Shown here: positions 36,886-46,187 of the stretch, in pieces
Position numbering within the stretch: position 1 is the first letter of the stretch
Layout: each line of letters opens with the position of its first letter
The notes under the pieces: generated by a model
The model's database searches: none
The model's input: the letters and a program-made list of their open reading frames with translations, nothing else
Told to the model about the DNA's origin: nothing
Program-made: the position numbers and the translations under genes
Assembly (NCBI RefSeq): GCF_010500965.1
Contig: NZ_QVMI01000001.1
Span: 182,324-246,323, forward strand
From: Bacteroides sp. 51
GTDB taxonomy: Bacteria > Bacteroidota > Bacteroidia > Bacteroidales > Bacteroidaceae
Length of the DNA: 64,000 nt
Direction of reading: 5' to 3'

Positions 36886-39800
36886 TTAAAATGTTAGACT
36901 TAACCCACCCGAAAATGTTCTTGATAAAGGATATCCGTTACCTCCATATGTACCTATCGTTTCAGGATCAAACTGCGACGACAGACTTGTACCGGTCCAG
37001 AGATTCTCGCCCGAAATGTAAAAGCGTAGCTTTTGAACGCCCCATCTCATCGTTAAAACGGTGGGTAAGGTATAACCAATCTGCAAATTCTTCAACCGGA
37101 TATATGAAGCATCCTGGAGATAGCGGGATTGTGCTTGCACATTTTTATCATCTTCCATAGGGCGAGGCAGATAAGCATTGTAGTTTGTTCCGCGATGGCC
37201 TTGTTGTACTGACCATGTATCTTCATTGCGGAAATAATCATCCACATTTGTTATCCCTGCGGCACTCCAAAGTCCACTCTTCTTGAATCCGAACATGTAT
37301 TCACTTCCTTGCCAGTAATCGCGTTTCATTACCCCCTGGAAGAATACACGCATATCAAAACCTTTCCATGCTGCATTCAGATCAATGCCAAACAGGTAGC
37401 GTGGTGTGCTATTGCCGATGACTTTTTTATCTCCGGGATCACCAATTGTTTCCGACCCTTTAGAGATCTTACCGTCCTTATTGATATCGGCATACATAAT
37501 GTCGCCCGCTTTCCAGTCGGAACCTAATGCGTCTTGACCACCATTGGGTAGTGCTGCCAGATGGGCTTTCATCTCATCATCTGTTTTAGCTATGCCAATG
37601 GTTTCAAATCCCCAGATTTCACCGGTATAGCGACCTTGAATATATTTAATATAACTAGCATCGTTGCTGTTCTGGGTAGGATCAGAATAATCCGTAGTGA
37701 ATGCACCGGTAGGATTGTTAGGGTAACGTGTTATCTTTGTACGCGAATCGGATAGCAATAGTTTTGCCGAATAGTTTAATCCGTTTTTCAATACATCTCT
37801 CCATGTAATGGACATTTCCCAGCCTTGCGTCCTCAAGTCGGTGTTATTGGTTTGAGGAACGTTAGTACCCAACAGTGCAGGTAATGCAGGTGCATAACCA
37901 ACCATATCTTTGGTGTTACGGATATAAAGATCTAACGAACCAGTCAACCGATTATTCAGTAATCCCCAATCCAATCCGATGTTATAACTTTCAATAATCT
38001 CCCAGGTGAGTAACTCGGAAACTAGTAAGGGTGCAACAGCTGTATTGGTTTTCACGCCGTTTTGCAACCACGCACCATTCGCAGCCTTAACATCTACTTT
38101 CTGGTAAGTTTGATACCAGTTTTTTGTGTTTTGATTTCCTAATGAACCATAGGAGGCGCGAAGTTTCAATAAATCAATGGTTTGGGTTAACGGTTCAAAG
38201 AAACGTTCGCGAGCAATATTCCATCCGGCCGATACCGAAGGGAATGTTTTCCATTGGTTGCCTTTGCGGAAGCGTGAAGAGCCATCGGCACGTACATTTG
38301 CTTCCAGTAGGTATTTACCTTGATAATCGTAGTTCAAACGACCGAAAAAGCCCATAGTTGACCATTCTTCACGCCTACCGCTCATTGTTGGAGTAATGGG
38401 GTTCCCGTTGTTATCCAATCCATTAGTCAGGTCAATGTCAGGTTTACCAGGAATCATGATACCATCTCTGCGCATATCAAACATTTTATATTTGAGTTCC
38501 TCCGCCTGGAAACCTGCCATAGCATGGAAGTTGTGTTTCTCTGCCAACGACAGAGAATACTCTGTACGTGCATTGAAGTTATAGTAGTTGTCTTTCACAA
38601 ACTCTTGTTTTACATGCGATGAAGTGGTACGCAAATAGGGCGTCTCATTAATATCGTGACTATATAGAAGTTGGGTAGCCGTATGGGTATCACCCGACTT
38701 TATACGGTAGTTAAAATCAATATTTGTAATCCAGTTTTTAATAGGTTCAATTTTAAATCCACCCTGCAAATAAGTATAGTCTGTTTGCTTTTTCGATGTA
38801 CCTCCTTCTTCCAACGCGGGAACAGCGGTATTGTCATTGTAGAAATAATATCCATTGCGATCGTAAAGTGGAAGAACCGGCCATGATTTACTGGCAAGTT
38901 TATTATATAGATCTTTGGTTAGTGCGGAGGGAACTTTGTAGTCTTCACGGGTAAAGCGGATGTTGGCATTAAAATCCAACCAGTCCGTCAGTTTCGAGTT
39001 TACTTTAACGGTTGCGGTATAGCGCTGTAGGCCTTCATCTCCGAGTTTCATAAATCCACCCTGATCAAAGAAGCTACCGGAAGCGTAATAGTTGAACTTT
39101 TCATTACCACCGCTGGCGCTCACATTATGTTCTTGAGAGAAAGTCCAGTCTTTGTACACTACATCGTAGTAGTCTACATCGTCGGCACCGGTAGAGAATC
39201 CACCATTCCATTGTCCGCTGGCACCAGGTTCAAGAGCATAAATAATGTTTCCGTCGTTGTTGATGCGTTGCCCCTTGGCGAATGGAGTTGCATTGTGCCA
39301 GGCCAAGATCCGTTGCATACGATCATCGTTGAAATGTCCGTTTTTACCTTTATTGGTTAAGGCATCGTTGACCCAGGTGGCAAACTCAACAGAGTTCATC
39401 ATCTGCATTTTATTGATGGGGTTGGCCACACGAAAACTATTGTTATAGTTGATGGTCGTTTTTCCGTCTTTACTACCGCTTTTGGTGGTAATCAGAATTA
39501 CCCCGAACGGAGCGCGCGAACCATAGATAGAAGATGCGGCCGCATCTTTCAGAATAGAGATATTGGCAATATCTTGCGGGTTAATGGTATTGAGGTCACC
39601 TTCCATGCCGTCGATCAGGATCAAAGGTGAGCCGTCTGTTCCTTCGCCAATGGTGGTGGTACCACGAACACTGATATTGGGGCGGGAATCTAAACTACCG
39701 CTGGATTGGGTAATATCTAAACCGGGAATCATACCTTGCAGTGCTTGCGCGGCATTAGCTACGGGGCGTTCCATCAGTTCATCACCAGATACTACAGCTA

Positions 39801-40497
39801 CGGCACCAGTCAGGTTCACCTTCTTCTGGATTCCGAAACCTACTACTACTACTTCATCAAGGGAGGAGAGCTCTTCTTCCAGTTTAATGTTGATAACAGT
39901 TTTATTACCAACTACAGACTCCACAGGGGTATAGCTAATATAGGTGAATTGCAGCTTTGCGGTAGAGGGAACATCAATGGAATATTTCCCGTTAAAATCG
40001 GTAATTGTACCATTGGTGGTACCTACTTCAATGATATTTACGCCGATAAGCGGCTCACCACTTTGGTCGGTCACCAAACCAGTGACAGTCCGCTTGTCTT
40101 GTTGTTTGACTTCCTGAACGGTTTCTATTTTTACATCATCTTCGGTGACAATGATTTGTTTACCACTCAGGTGGAATTTCATTCCAAGTGGTGAAAGTGC
40201 TTCTTTGAGAATGCTTTCTACACTTTTACCTTCGGCGTTGACTGATATTTTTTTTCTCAGTTTAGTGCTTTCACGATATAAAATGACATACTCTGTTTGG
40301 CTTTCGATTTCAGAGAATAACGTCTCAACATCTATGTTTGAATTACTTAGAGACATGGTTGTTTGAGAAAAAGCATTCTCTGCATGGAGCATGCTTCCCA
40401 TAATACCGATTAGAAATAAGACTAACTGTACTTTCATAACTTTTAGAAGAAAACTACTCTTAAAGTTTTTTAAGTGTGTTTTTAATAGTTTTTTCAT
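36886..40497 (-). CDS. SusC/RagA TonB-dependent transporter with N-terminal STN signalling domain
   Basis: Outer-membrane transporter that also signals. I take ATG 40497 (MKKLLKTHLKNFKSS) rather than 40581. After the signal sequence comes an STN domain (residues ~45-120; SNSNIDVETLFSEIESQ, ISVNAEGKSVESILKEAL), which in FecA-type proteins contacts the anti-sigma factor. Then a regulatory-like beta domain (VTGLVTDQSGEPLIGVNI), the TonB-box region LDEVVVVGFGIQKK, the plug (DAAASSIYGSRAPFGVILITTK) and the barrel ending LSLTF. The FecR- and FecI-type genes are immediately upstream. Confidence 0.95.
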   Translation of the reverse strand: MKKLLKTHLKNFKSSFLLKVMKVQLVLFLIGIMGSMLHAENAFSQTTMSLSNSNIDVETLFSEIESQTEYVILYRESTKLRKKISVNAEGKSVESILKEALSPLGMKFHLSGKQIIVTEDDVKIETVQEVKQQDKRTVTGLVTDQSGEPLIGVNIIEVGTTNGTITDFNGKYSIDVPSTAKLQFTYISYTPVESVVGNKTVINIKLEEELSSLDEVVVVGFGIQKKVNLTGAVAVVSGDELMERPVANAAQALQGMIPGLDITQSSGSLDSRPNISVRGTTTIGEGTDGSPLILIDGMEGDLNTINPQDIANISILKDAAASSIYGSRAPFGVILITTKSGSKDGKTTINYNNSFRVANPINKMQMMNSVEFATWVNDALTNKGKNGHFNDDRMQRILAWHNATPFAKGQRINNDGNIIYALEPGASGQWNGGFSTGADDVDYYDVVYKDWTFSQEHNVSASGGNEKFNYYASGSFFDQGGFMKLGDEGLQRYTATVKVNSKLTDWLDFNANIRFTREDYKVPSALTKDLYNKLASKSWPVLPLYDRNGYYFYNDNTAVPALEEGGTSKKQTDYTYLQGGFKIEPIKNWITNIDFNYRIKSGDTHTATQLLYSHDINETPYLRTTSSHVKQEFVKDNYYNFNARTEYSLSLAEKHNFHAMAGFQAEELKYKMFDMRRDGIMIPGKPDIDLTNGLDNNGNPITPTMSGRREEWSTMGFFGRLNYDYQGKYLLEANVRADGSSRFRKGNQWKTFPSVSAGWNIARERFFEPLTQTIDLLKLRASYGSLGNQNTKNWYQTYQKVDVKAANGAWLQNGVKTNTAVAPLLVSELLTWEIIESYNIGLDWGLLNNRLTGSLDLYIRNTKDMVGYAPALPALLGTNVPQTNNTDLRTQGWEMSITWRDVLKNGLNYSAKLLLSDSRTKITRYPNNPTGAFTTDYSDPTQNSNDASYIKYIQGRYTGEIWGFETIGIAKTDDEMKAHLAALPNGGQDALGSDWKAGDIMYADINKDGKISKGSETIGDPGDKKVIGNSTPRYLFGIDLNAAWKGFDMRVFFQGVMKRDYWQGSEYMFGFKKSGLWSAAGITNVDDYFRNEDTWSVQQGHRGTNYNAYLPRPMEDDKNVQAQSRYLQDASYIRLKNLQIGYTLPTVLTMRWGVQKLRFYISGENLWTGTSLSSQFDPETIGTYGGNGYPLSRTFSGGLSLTF

Positions 40498-40688
40498 ACT
40501 TTTGATTGGCTTTAATGGATACTTGAGATAATCACTTAAAGTTACCGAACCGTATAATATTCGCAGTATTATGCGGTTCACTCCTTTTTATCAACAATTG
40601 ATATAAAAAGGGATTAAGGTGGACGGTGTGTTTTTCGGGTCATGGTATAAGATTTATTTAAAGTTAAACGAAGAGCACAGGGTTGCTG

Positions 40689-41855
40689 TTATTTCCTCAT
40701 ATGAATTTGTATTTCATCGCCAGATCCCTTTTTATAAGTAAATGAAAGTGAGGCAGACAAGCTTCTGAGTACCTCTTCCAGGGAATCGTGCAGGTTAAGT
40801 TTTCCTTTGTATCGCTCTGTAGATATGGTTTGTTCATCGCACTTGATATTTACGTTATAATGACGGGCAAGGCGAGCGAACATATTATCGAGTGATTCTC
40901 CGTCAACAATCATAACACCGTCTCTCCAACAGGTATATGTGTAGGTGTCTACCTTCTTCACCCTTGCCGCTCCATCGCGAGAGAAGTAACCCTGACTGGG
41001 TACTAGCCGTTGTTTGTGCGCTTCGGTCTTAACATCGACACTTCCTTCTACTAGTACAACTGAGTTTTCGGTATCTTCGCTGTATGCACTCAGGTTGAAT
41101 TTGGTACCAAGTACTTCTACATCGAACATCTTAGCATGAACTATAAAGGGTTTTTCTTTAGATTTCTCTACTTCAAGATAGATTTCGCCTTCGATGTAGA
41201 TTTCTCTTTTATCGGCGGCAAAAACTTTGGGATAGATTAGCTTACTACCTGAGTTGAGCCAGGCCATGGTACCGTCATGGAACTTGATATTGGTTCTTTT
41301 TCCGTGAGGAACAACCAACTGGACAAGTTCGGTTTCGAGATCGGCGGATTTTACTTTTTCTTTCTCTCCCACCATCAGGTTACCATCTTCAGTTTGGGTG
41401 ATGGTTTCGTTATTTTCTATCTGGGTAGTGGTGGAGCCGGATATGATCTGGACTTCATCGGTGTTGATGGTTACTTCATTCAAAAGGGATAGCATTTGTG
41501 AGGTCCGTTGTAGTTCGTCAATCCCTGTTCTGTTGAAAAATAGGGAGAAGCCCAGAACCAGACAGGCACAGGCGGCAACACTACCTATGGTCAACCGTAA
41601 GGAACGTGTCTTTCTTTGGCGTTGGGTAATTTCTTTAAAGAGTAGATCGTAATCCATATCAATCTGTGTCTGAGACACCATAGCCGGATTAACCTTTAAG
41701 TTCTGCAACAGGGTAAATGCATCGGAGATCATATCCCGATGGCCGGAGTATTTTTCGATGTATGCTTCCAGTTTCTCCGGGTTATTCTCTATTGATATGG
41801 CGTTTAGCTCTGTATCAAGTAGAAAGTATTCAAAATCCAACTTATTTTGCTCCAT
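40689..41855 (-). CDS. FecR-family anti-sigma factor
   Basis: Inner-membrane anti-sigma factor controlling the sigma gene upstream. The N-terminal ~90 residues are cytoplasmic, one TM segment follows (LTIGSVAACACLVLGFSLFF), then the FecR periplasmic domain (VPHGKRTNIKFHDGTMAWLNSGS, EIYIEGEIYLEV, FDVEVLGTKFNL, VVLVEGSVDV) and a C-terminal DUF4974-like domain resembling STN. It receives the signal from the STN-SusC protein encoded next in the operon. 388 aa is normal. Confidence 0.95.
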   Translation of the reverse strand: MEQNKLDFEYFLLDTELNAISIENNPEKLEAYIEKYSGHRDMISDAFTLLQNLKVNPAMVSQTQIDMDYDLLFKEITQRQRKTRSLRLTIGSVAACACLVLGFSLFFNRTGIDELQRTSQMLSLLNEVTINTDEVQIISGSTTTQIENNETITQTEDGNLMVGEKEKVKSADLETELVQLVVPHGKRTNIKFHDGTMAWLNSGSKLIYPKVFAADKREIYIEGEIYLEVEKSKEKPFIVHAKMFDVEVLGTKFNLSAYSEDTENSVVLVEGSVDVKTEAHKQRLVPSQGYFSRDGAARVKKVDTYTYTCWRDGVMIVDGESLDNMFARLARHYNVNIKCDEQTISTERYKGKLNLHDSLEEVLRSLSASLSFTYKKGSGDEIQIHMRK

Positions 41856-41944
41856 AATTTATGCGTCTTAGTTATAGTACAAAGAGAGACCGATTTTATA
41901 ATCAGTCTCTCTTGATTTTTTTTCATTTTCTTTAAAAAAATGTT

Positions 41945-42544
41945 TTAAGGCCATTCGGCAAAGAGTGTGAGGAGGAAAAAACAGAGCATAAAATCGGGGT
42001 TTTCTTTCCGCATTTTCTCCATGGCTCTATAGGTAAGGTTTCGGGCAGCCTGTTCGGACACATCCATGATGTGGGCTATTTCGTGATATTCCATTTGATG
42101 CAGGAATCGCAAATAAATAATCTCTTTTTGCCGAGCTGTAAGGCTACCGATTACATGGTTCACCTTATTACGCAGGATTTGCAGTTCTTCTTCATCCTCA
42201 ATCTGACTATTCTCCACAGAATAATTCAATTCGAAGTTTTCAATTTGATGGTAAGAAAGATGCCGGCTGTTGAATTTTTCGTGGTTGATAAATGCATTCC
42301 GCACGGAGGCAAACAGGAAGGGCTGGATAGTTGCCACTTCTTTAATAAGGTGAGGTCTGGTATAAAGTTTAATAAAAAGTTCCTGAATGATGTCTCTGAT
42401 GGTTTCATCATCCATACCCAAGCCAATGCCGTATGCATAGAGTTTGGCATAGTTGTACTTGTAGAATAAAGAAAAGGAATCCTTGTCTCCATTCACAAAT
42501 GAAGTCCAAAGTTCAGAGTCTTTTTTAGTGTTTACAAGTGACAT
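41945..42544 (-). CDS. ECF RNA polymerase sigma factor (FecI-like)
   Basis: ECF sigma factor expected to transcribe the downstream FecR/SusC/SusD genes when the anti-sigma releases it. Region 2 (LYAYGIGLGMDDETIRDIIQELFIKLY, FLFASVRNAFINH) and region 4 (LTARQKEIIYLRFLHQMEYHEIAHIMDVSEQAARNLTYRAM region) are intact. Start at ATG 42544 leaves ~40 bp after a perfect promoter; ATG 42568 would be almost on the transcription start. Confidence 0.93.
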   Translation of the reverse strand: MSLVNTKKDSELWTSFVNGDKDSFSLFYKYNYAKLYAYGIGLGMDDETIRDIIQELFIKLYTRPHLIKEVATIQPFLFASVRNAFINHEKFNSRHLSYHQIENFELNYSVENSQIEDEEELQILRNKVNHVIGSLTARQKEIIYLRFLHQMEYHEIAHIMDVSEQAARNLTYRAMEKMRKENPDFMLCFFLLTLFAEWP

Positions 42545-42585
42545 TCTTAAATTGTTAGTAATGGGCAAATGAATGCTGAAATATA

Positions 42586-42616
42586 CAAATATATATTTTC
42601 TAACGGTTCTCGCAAA
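42586..42616 (-). promoter_or_regulatory. Promoter of the sigma-FecR-SusCD operon
   Basis: On the minus strand TTTG (42613-42616) and TATATTTG (42586-42593) are 19 bp apart, a consensus pair for the housekeeping sigma factor, 42 bp upstream of ATG 42544. Confidence 0.75.
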
Positions 42617-42727
42617 AGGTTTTTGGGTTTAGTTTAATTTAGCTGGGTATAACATAGCAACAGCCAATCTATTTCCGGGCGATAATAGTACTTCTTATGA
42701 TGTTTAAAAAGTAGTATTCATTCACTA

Positions 42728-42768
42728 AGCTCGCCCCTACAGCAAACCATTTACATCAAAACTCACTA
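42728..42768. repeat. Degenerate REPIN-like end
   Basis: CGCCCCTACAG(C/T)AAA(C/T)CATTTACATC matches the right end and tail of the element at 18811-18838, but the palindromes are lost. It is a decayed copy. Confidence 0.6.
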
Positions 42769-42800
42769 AAACAATCGATTAAATGGTTCTTTTCTTTTCA

Positions 42801-42938
42801 TCAGAAGGTTATTTCGGGCAGTGTAATAAGAGAATTACATATAAGAACAAGAAATAGATGAAGAATAAGGATAATAAGCAGGAACAGTTCGAACCACCTG
42901 GCCTTTCTTATCATTTTATGTCTTTTGAAGCGTTCCAT
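42801..42938 (-). CDS. Possible small single-pass membrane protein (45 aa, or 37 aa from an inner start)
   Basis: An ORF too short for standard listing: MERFKRHKMIRKARWFE, then a ~20-residue hydrophobic stretch (LFLLIILILHLFLVLICN) and a short tail. Basic residues before the helix predict an inner-membrane protein with its N-terminus inside. A TATATTTG box lies at 42943-42950, only 5 bp before the first ATG, so either the message is leaderless or the second ATG (42914) is used. No family recognised. Confidence 0.4.
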   Translation of the reverse strand: MERFKRHKMIRKARWFELFLLIILILHLFLVLICNSLITLPEITF

Positions 42939-42942
42939 AATA

Positions 42943-42950
42943 CAAATATA
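42943..42950 (-). promoter_or_regulatory. -7 box (TATATTTG) before the small membrane ORF
   Basis: Exact TAnnTTTG match on the minus strand. Its nearness to the first ATG favours the inner ATG at 42914 or leaderless translation. Confidence 0.45.
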
Positions 42951-43135
42951 TTGTTTAATAAGGAAGGAAAGAAAATTAAATCATTCATATTTATCATCCC
43001 ATCCTCTTAAAGTCTTGGGCTATTACCACCTAAAATCTATCAAAAAACTAGCCTAAACTACCTAAAAACTGTTCGTTGTCTGCTACCCCCCTATTCTGTG
43101 ATAGATTTTGTCCCATCGTTTTTTGCGATCCACCA

Positions 43136-43143
43136 TACCTTTG
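43136..43143 (+). promoter_or_regulatory. -7 box (TACCTTTG) of sigma copy 1
   Basis: TAnnTTTG match 69 bp before the ATG. The following bases (GCATTACCGGAACGA) are conserved at the same place upstream of copy 2 (TAAGTTTGCATTGTCGGAACGA), which supports a shared promoter. Confidence 0.65.
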
Positions 43144-43212
43144 CATTACCGGAACGAAAAACAATCTCCGGTCAGAAGTATAACATAGTGGTAATCATTA
43201 AAAATAGAAGTT

Positions 43213-43719
43213 ATGAAAAGTAGTGTAGATTTTAAGAGAGATTTGGTAAGCGTACAGGATGAGTTATTCCGCTTCGCTTTTAAATTGACTTCCAATCGTG
43301 AAGAAGCTAACGACCTATTACAGGAAACTTCTCTGAAAGCACTGGATAATGAAGAGAAATATGCACCCGACACCAATTTTAAAGGTTGGATGTACACCAT
43401 CATGCGTAATATCTTCATCAATAACTATCGTAAAGTGGTTCGCGAACAAACGTACGTAGACCAAACGGATAACCTATACCACCTGAACCTTCCACAAGAA
43501 TCTGGTTTCGAAAATACCGAAAGCGCTTACGACCTGAAAGAAATGCGCCGCGTGGTACACGCTCTACCATCCGAATACCGCGTTCCTTTCTCCATGCACG
43601 TGGCCGGTTTCAAATACCGCGAAATTGCCGATAAACTAAACCTGCCTCTGGGCACCGTAAAGAGCCGCATCTTCTTTACCCGCCAAAAACTACAAGAAGA
43701 ACTTAAAGACTTCCGCTAA
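43213..43719 (+). CDS. ECF sigma factor (copy 1 of three)
   Basis: 168-aa ECF sigma factor of the RpoE-like type. Region 2: DELFRFAFKLTSNREEANDL, then LLQETSLKAL, NFKGWMYTIMRNIFINNYR. Region 4: LPSEYRVPFSMHVAGFKYRE, IADKLNLPLGTVKSRIFFTR. No anti-sigma gene is adjacent. Hand comparison with copy 2 (60310-60816) shows 10 differences in 168 residues (about 94% identity), and the copy 3 segment in the window is identical to copy 2 in protein. The upstream ~100 bp and the GC-rich downstream repeat are also shared. Confidence 0.95.
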   Translation: MKSSVDFKRDLVSVQDELFRFAFKLTSNREEANDLLQETSLKALDNEEKYAPDTNFKGWMYTIMRNIFINNYRKVVREQTYVDQTDNLYHLNLPQESGFENTESAYDLKEMRRVVHALPSEYRVPFSMHVAGFKYREIADKLNLPLGTVKSRIFFTRQKLQEELKDFR

Positions 43720-43792
43720 CCGGCAAGGGCAGCGAGGGCAGCGAGGCGCTGCACCCAGGTTTCCATGCGGCCGGCAAGGTGCCGGTGCCAGG
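43720..43792. repeat. GC-rich dispersed repeat directly after sigma copy 1
   Basis: Runs on from the stop codon: GGCAAGGGCAGCGAGG, GCGAGGCGCTGCACCCAGG, TTTCCATGCGG, CGGCAAGGTGCCGGTGCCAGG. The same modules, in altered order, follow the stop codons of copies 2 and 3. A related stretch (GCGAAACTTCGCTGCGG, GGCACGTTGCCGCC) continues to 43842. Confidence 0.8.
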
Positions 43793-43856
43793 TCTTTATT
43801 TATATATTACACTGCGAAACTTCGCTGCGGCACGTTGCCGCCCTAAACCTTTTACC

Positions 43857-43941
43857 GTAGGGGCGGTTCGCGAACCGCCCAACAAGCCAGAGGAAATCAT
43901 TTACTGTGCGCTATCGGGCGGTTCGCGAACCGCCCCTACAG
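43857..43941. repeat. REPIN-like palindrome pair (copy 3), supplying the purN stop codon
   Basis: Two inverted GGCGGTTCGCGAACCGCC palindromes with GTAGGG and CCCTACAG ends. The TAG stop of purN (43936-43938, minus strand) lies in the CTGTAGGGG end of the element, so the element touches the coding sequence. Confidence 0.9.
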
Positions 43942-44514
43942 TAAACCAGTTATTACCTCCTCAATCACCTGCGGATAATGCTCATACTCCAACGCATGCA
44001 CCTTAGCAGCTACATCCTGCGGAGTATCCTCAGGAAGAACCGGACAAGCAACCTGCACAATCACTTCACCCTCATCGTACCGTTCATTTAAATAATGTAT
44101 AGTGATCCCCGTTTCCGTTTCCCTGGCAGCCACTACCGCCTCGTGAACATGGTCCCCATACATGCCCTTACCACCGTACTTCGGGAGTAAAGAAGGGTGT
44201 ATATTTATAACCTTGTCGGGATAAGTATGCAAAATAGCATCGGGAATATGAGCCAGAAACCCGGCGAGTACAACAAAGTCAATATTATACCTCTGCAAAG
44301 CAGCCAGCACATTCGCCCCGCCGCTTGCCCACTCATCGCGCAAAAAGACTTCAAAAGGCACACCAAGCGTTTCTGAACGTTCTAAAACGAAGGCATTACT
44401 CCGGGTGGAAACAACCAAAGCCACCCGAATTGTCTCATGATCCATGAAATAACGGATAATATTCTCGGCATTTGAACCCGAACCGGAAGCGAAAATAGCA
44501 ATGTTTTTAGTCAT
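43936..44514 (-). CDS. purN: Phosphoribosylglycinamide formyltransferase 1
   Basis: Transfers a formyl group from 10-formyl-tetrahydrofolate to GAR in purine synthesis. Start at ATG 44514 (MTKNIAIFASGSGSNAENII), where the family begins. Catalytic elements: N in the LAGFLAHIP/INIHPSLLPKYGGKGMYG stretch, H in the same, and D in HYLNERYDEGEVI. 192 aa. The last codons (GLL-stop) are formed by the boundary of a REPIN-like element, so the native C-terminus may have been slightly changed. Confidence 0.95.
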   Translation of the reverse strand: MTKNIAIFASGSGSNAENIIRYFMDHETIRVALVVSTRSNAFVLERSETLGVPFEVFLRDEWASGGANVLAALQRYNIDFVVLAGFLAHIPDAILHTYPDKVINIHPSLLPKYGGKGMYGDHVHEAVVAARETETGITIHYLNERYDEGEVIVQVACPVLPEDTPQDVAAKVHALEYEHYPQVIEEVITGLL

Positions 44515-44663
44515 ATTTGATAGGTCGAGTGCACAAAAAGGTGAAAAATGTGCAAGAAATCGCATTTTGTTATTCAAATATTTGCTAGGAACGATAAATA
44601 TTTATTCCTTTGCAGCGCAAATTTAAAGAAATAAATCTGATTATTAATTAAAACTTAAAAGTT

Positions 44664-44900
44664 ATGTCTGAAATTGCATCAAGAGTAAAAGCTATTATCG
44701 TCGACAAATTAGGCGTTGAAGAATCAGAAGTTACAACTGAAGCGAGCTTCACTAACGATTTAGGAGCAGACTCTCTTGACACAGTAGAACTTATCATGGA
44801 GTTCGAAAAAGAATTTGGAATTTCTATTCCTGATGATCAAGCAGAAAAAATCGGTACTGTAGGCGACGCTGTTTCTTATATCGAAGAACACGCTAAGTAA
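44664..44900 (+). CDS. acpP: Acyl carrier protein
   Basis: Carries growing acyl chains on a phosphopantetheine arm attached to S37 in the [12 protein letters not shown] motif. 78 aa, acidic, one four-helix domain. It precedes fabF by 18 bp, the usual fatty-acid gene order. Confidence 0.98.
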   Translation: MSEIASRVKAIIVDKLGVEESEVTTEASFTNDLGADSLDTVELIMEFEKEFGISIPDDQAEKIGTVGDAVSYIEEHAK

Positions 44901-44918
44901 TCTGTTTCTATTCATCAT

Positions 44919-46181
44919 ATGGAATTAAAAAGAGTTGTAGTAACAGGTCTTGGCGCCATTACTCCCATTGGGAACAATGTTCCTGAATTCTGGGAAAACC
45001 TTGTCAATGGGGTTAGTGGAGCGGGGCCTATTACTCGTTTTGATCCCGCACTCTTCAAGACCAAATTTGCAGCCGAAGTGAAAAACTTCGACGTAACGCA
45101 ATACATAGACCGCAAAGAAGCACGCAAGATGGACCTGTACACACAGTACGCCGTAGCCGTAGCCAAAGAAGCAGTCGCAGACTCAGGTCTTGATGTAGAA
45201 AACGAGGATCGTACCAAAATCGGTGTAATCTTTGGAGCCGGAATCGGTGGTATCACTACCTTTGAAGACGAAGTCAGCAATTATGCGCTGAACCAGGACA
45301 AAGGCCCAAGATTCAATCCTTTCTTCATCCCCAAAATGATCTCGGACATCGCTGCCGGACAAATATCAATCATGTATGGTTTTCATGGACCGAACTATGC
45401 CACATGCGCAGCATGTGCTACTTCGACCAACGCTATCGCCGACGCTTTTAACCTCATCCGTCTGGGTAAGGCAAACGTTATCGTATCCGGAGGTTCCGAA
45501 GCAGCCATCGCACCTGCGGCTATAGGAGGATTCAACGCCATGCACGCATTGTCGACCCGCAATGATGAACCGCTGGCAGCTTCACGCCCGTTCAGCGCAA
45601 GCCGCGACGGATTCGTGATGGGAGAAGGCGGCGGTTGTCTTATTCTGGAAGAACTGGAACATGCAAAAGCCCGCGGAGCGAAAATATACGCCGAAATTGT
45701 TGGTACCGGACTTTCGGGCGATGCTTACCACCTGACAGCCTCACATCCGGAAGGATTGGGTGCTAAGTTGGTAATGAGAAACGCACTGGAAGATGCCGAA
45801 ATGAGTCCCGAAGAAGTTGACTATATCAACGTTCATGGCACATCAACTCCTGTTGGTGATATTTCAGAGGTTAAAGCCATCAAAGAAGTGTTTGGTGACC
45901 ACGCTTATAAACTCAATATCAGCTCATCCAAATCAATGACCGGACACCTGCTGGGTGCAGCCGGAGCCGTTGAAGCTATCGCAAGTATTCTTGCAGTTAA
46001 AAATGATATTGTACCTCCGACAATCAACCACGCAGAAGGAGATAATGACGAAAACATCGACTATGACCTGAACTTCACATTCAGCAAAGCGCAAAAACGT
46101 GAAGTGAACGTAGCCTTGTCCAATACATTTGGATTTGGCGGTCATAACGCATGCGCGATTTTCAAAAAATACGCAGAGTAG
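44919..46181 (+). CDS. fabF: 3-oxoacyl-ACP synthase II
   Basis: Condensing enzyme of fatty-acid elongation. Start MELKRVVVTGLGAITPIG is canonical. The nucleophile is C166 in ATCAACATSTNA; the two active-site His are in NVHGTSTPVGD and SMTGHLLGAAG. C-terminal NTFGFGGHNACAIF. 420 aa. It sits in acpP-fabF-rnc, with rnc beginning 6 bp after its stop. Confidence 0.98.
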   Translation: MELKRVVVTGLGAITPIGNNVPEFWENLVNGVSGAGPITRFDPALFKTKFAAEVKNFDVTQYIDRKEARKMDLYTQYAVAVAKEAVADSGLDVENEDRTKIGVIFGAGIGGITTFEDEVSNYALNQDKGPRFNPFFIPKMISDIAAGQISIMYGFHGPNYATCAACATSTNAIADAFNLIRLGKANVIVSGGSEAAIAPAAIGGFNAMHALSTRNDEPLAASRPFSASRDGFVMGEGGGCLILEELEHAKARGAKIYAEIVGTGLSGDAYHLTASHPEGLGAKLVMRNALEDAEMSPEEVDYINVHGTSTPVGDISEVKAIKEVFGDHAYKLNISSSKSMTGHLLGAAGAVEAIASILAVKNDIVPPTINHAEGDNDENIDYDLNFTFSKAQKREVNVALSNTFGFGGHNACAIFKKYAE

Positions 46182-46187
46182 TTAGTC

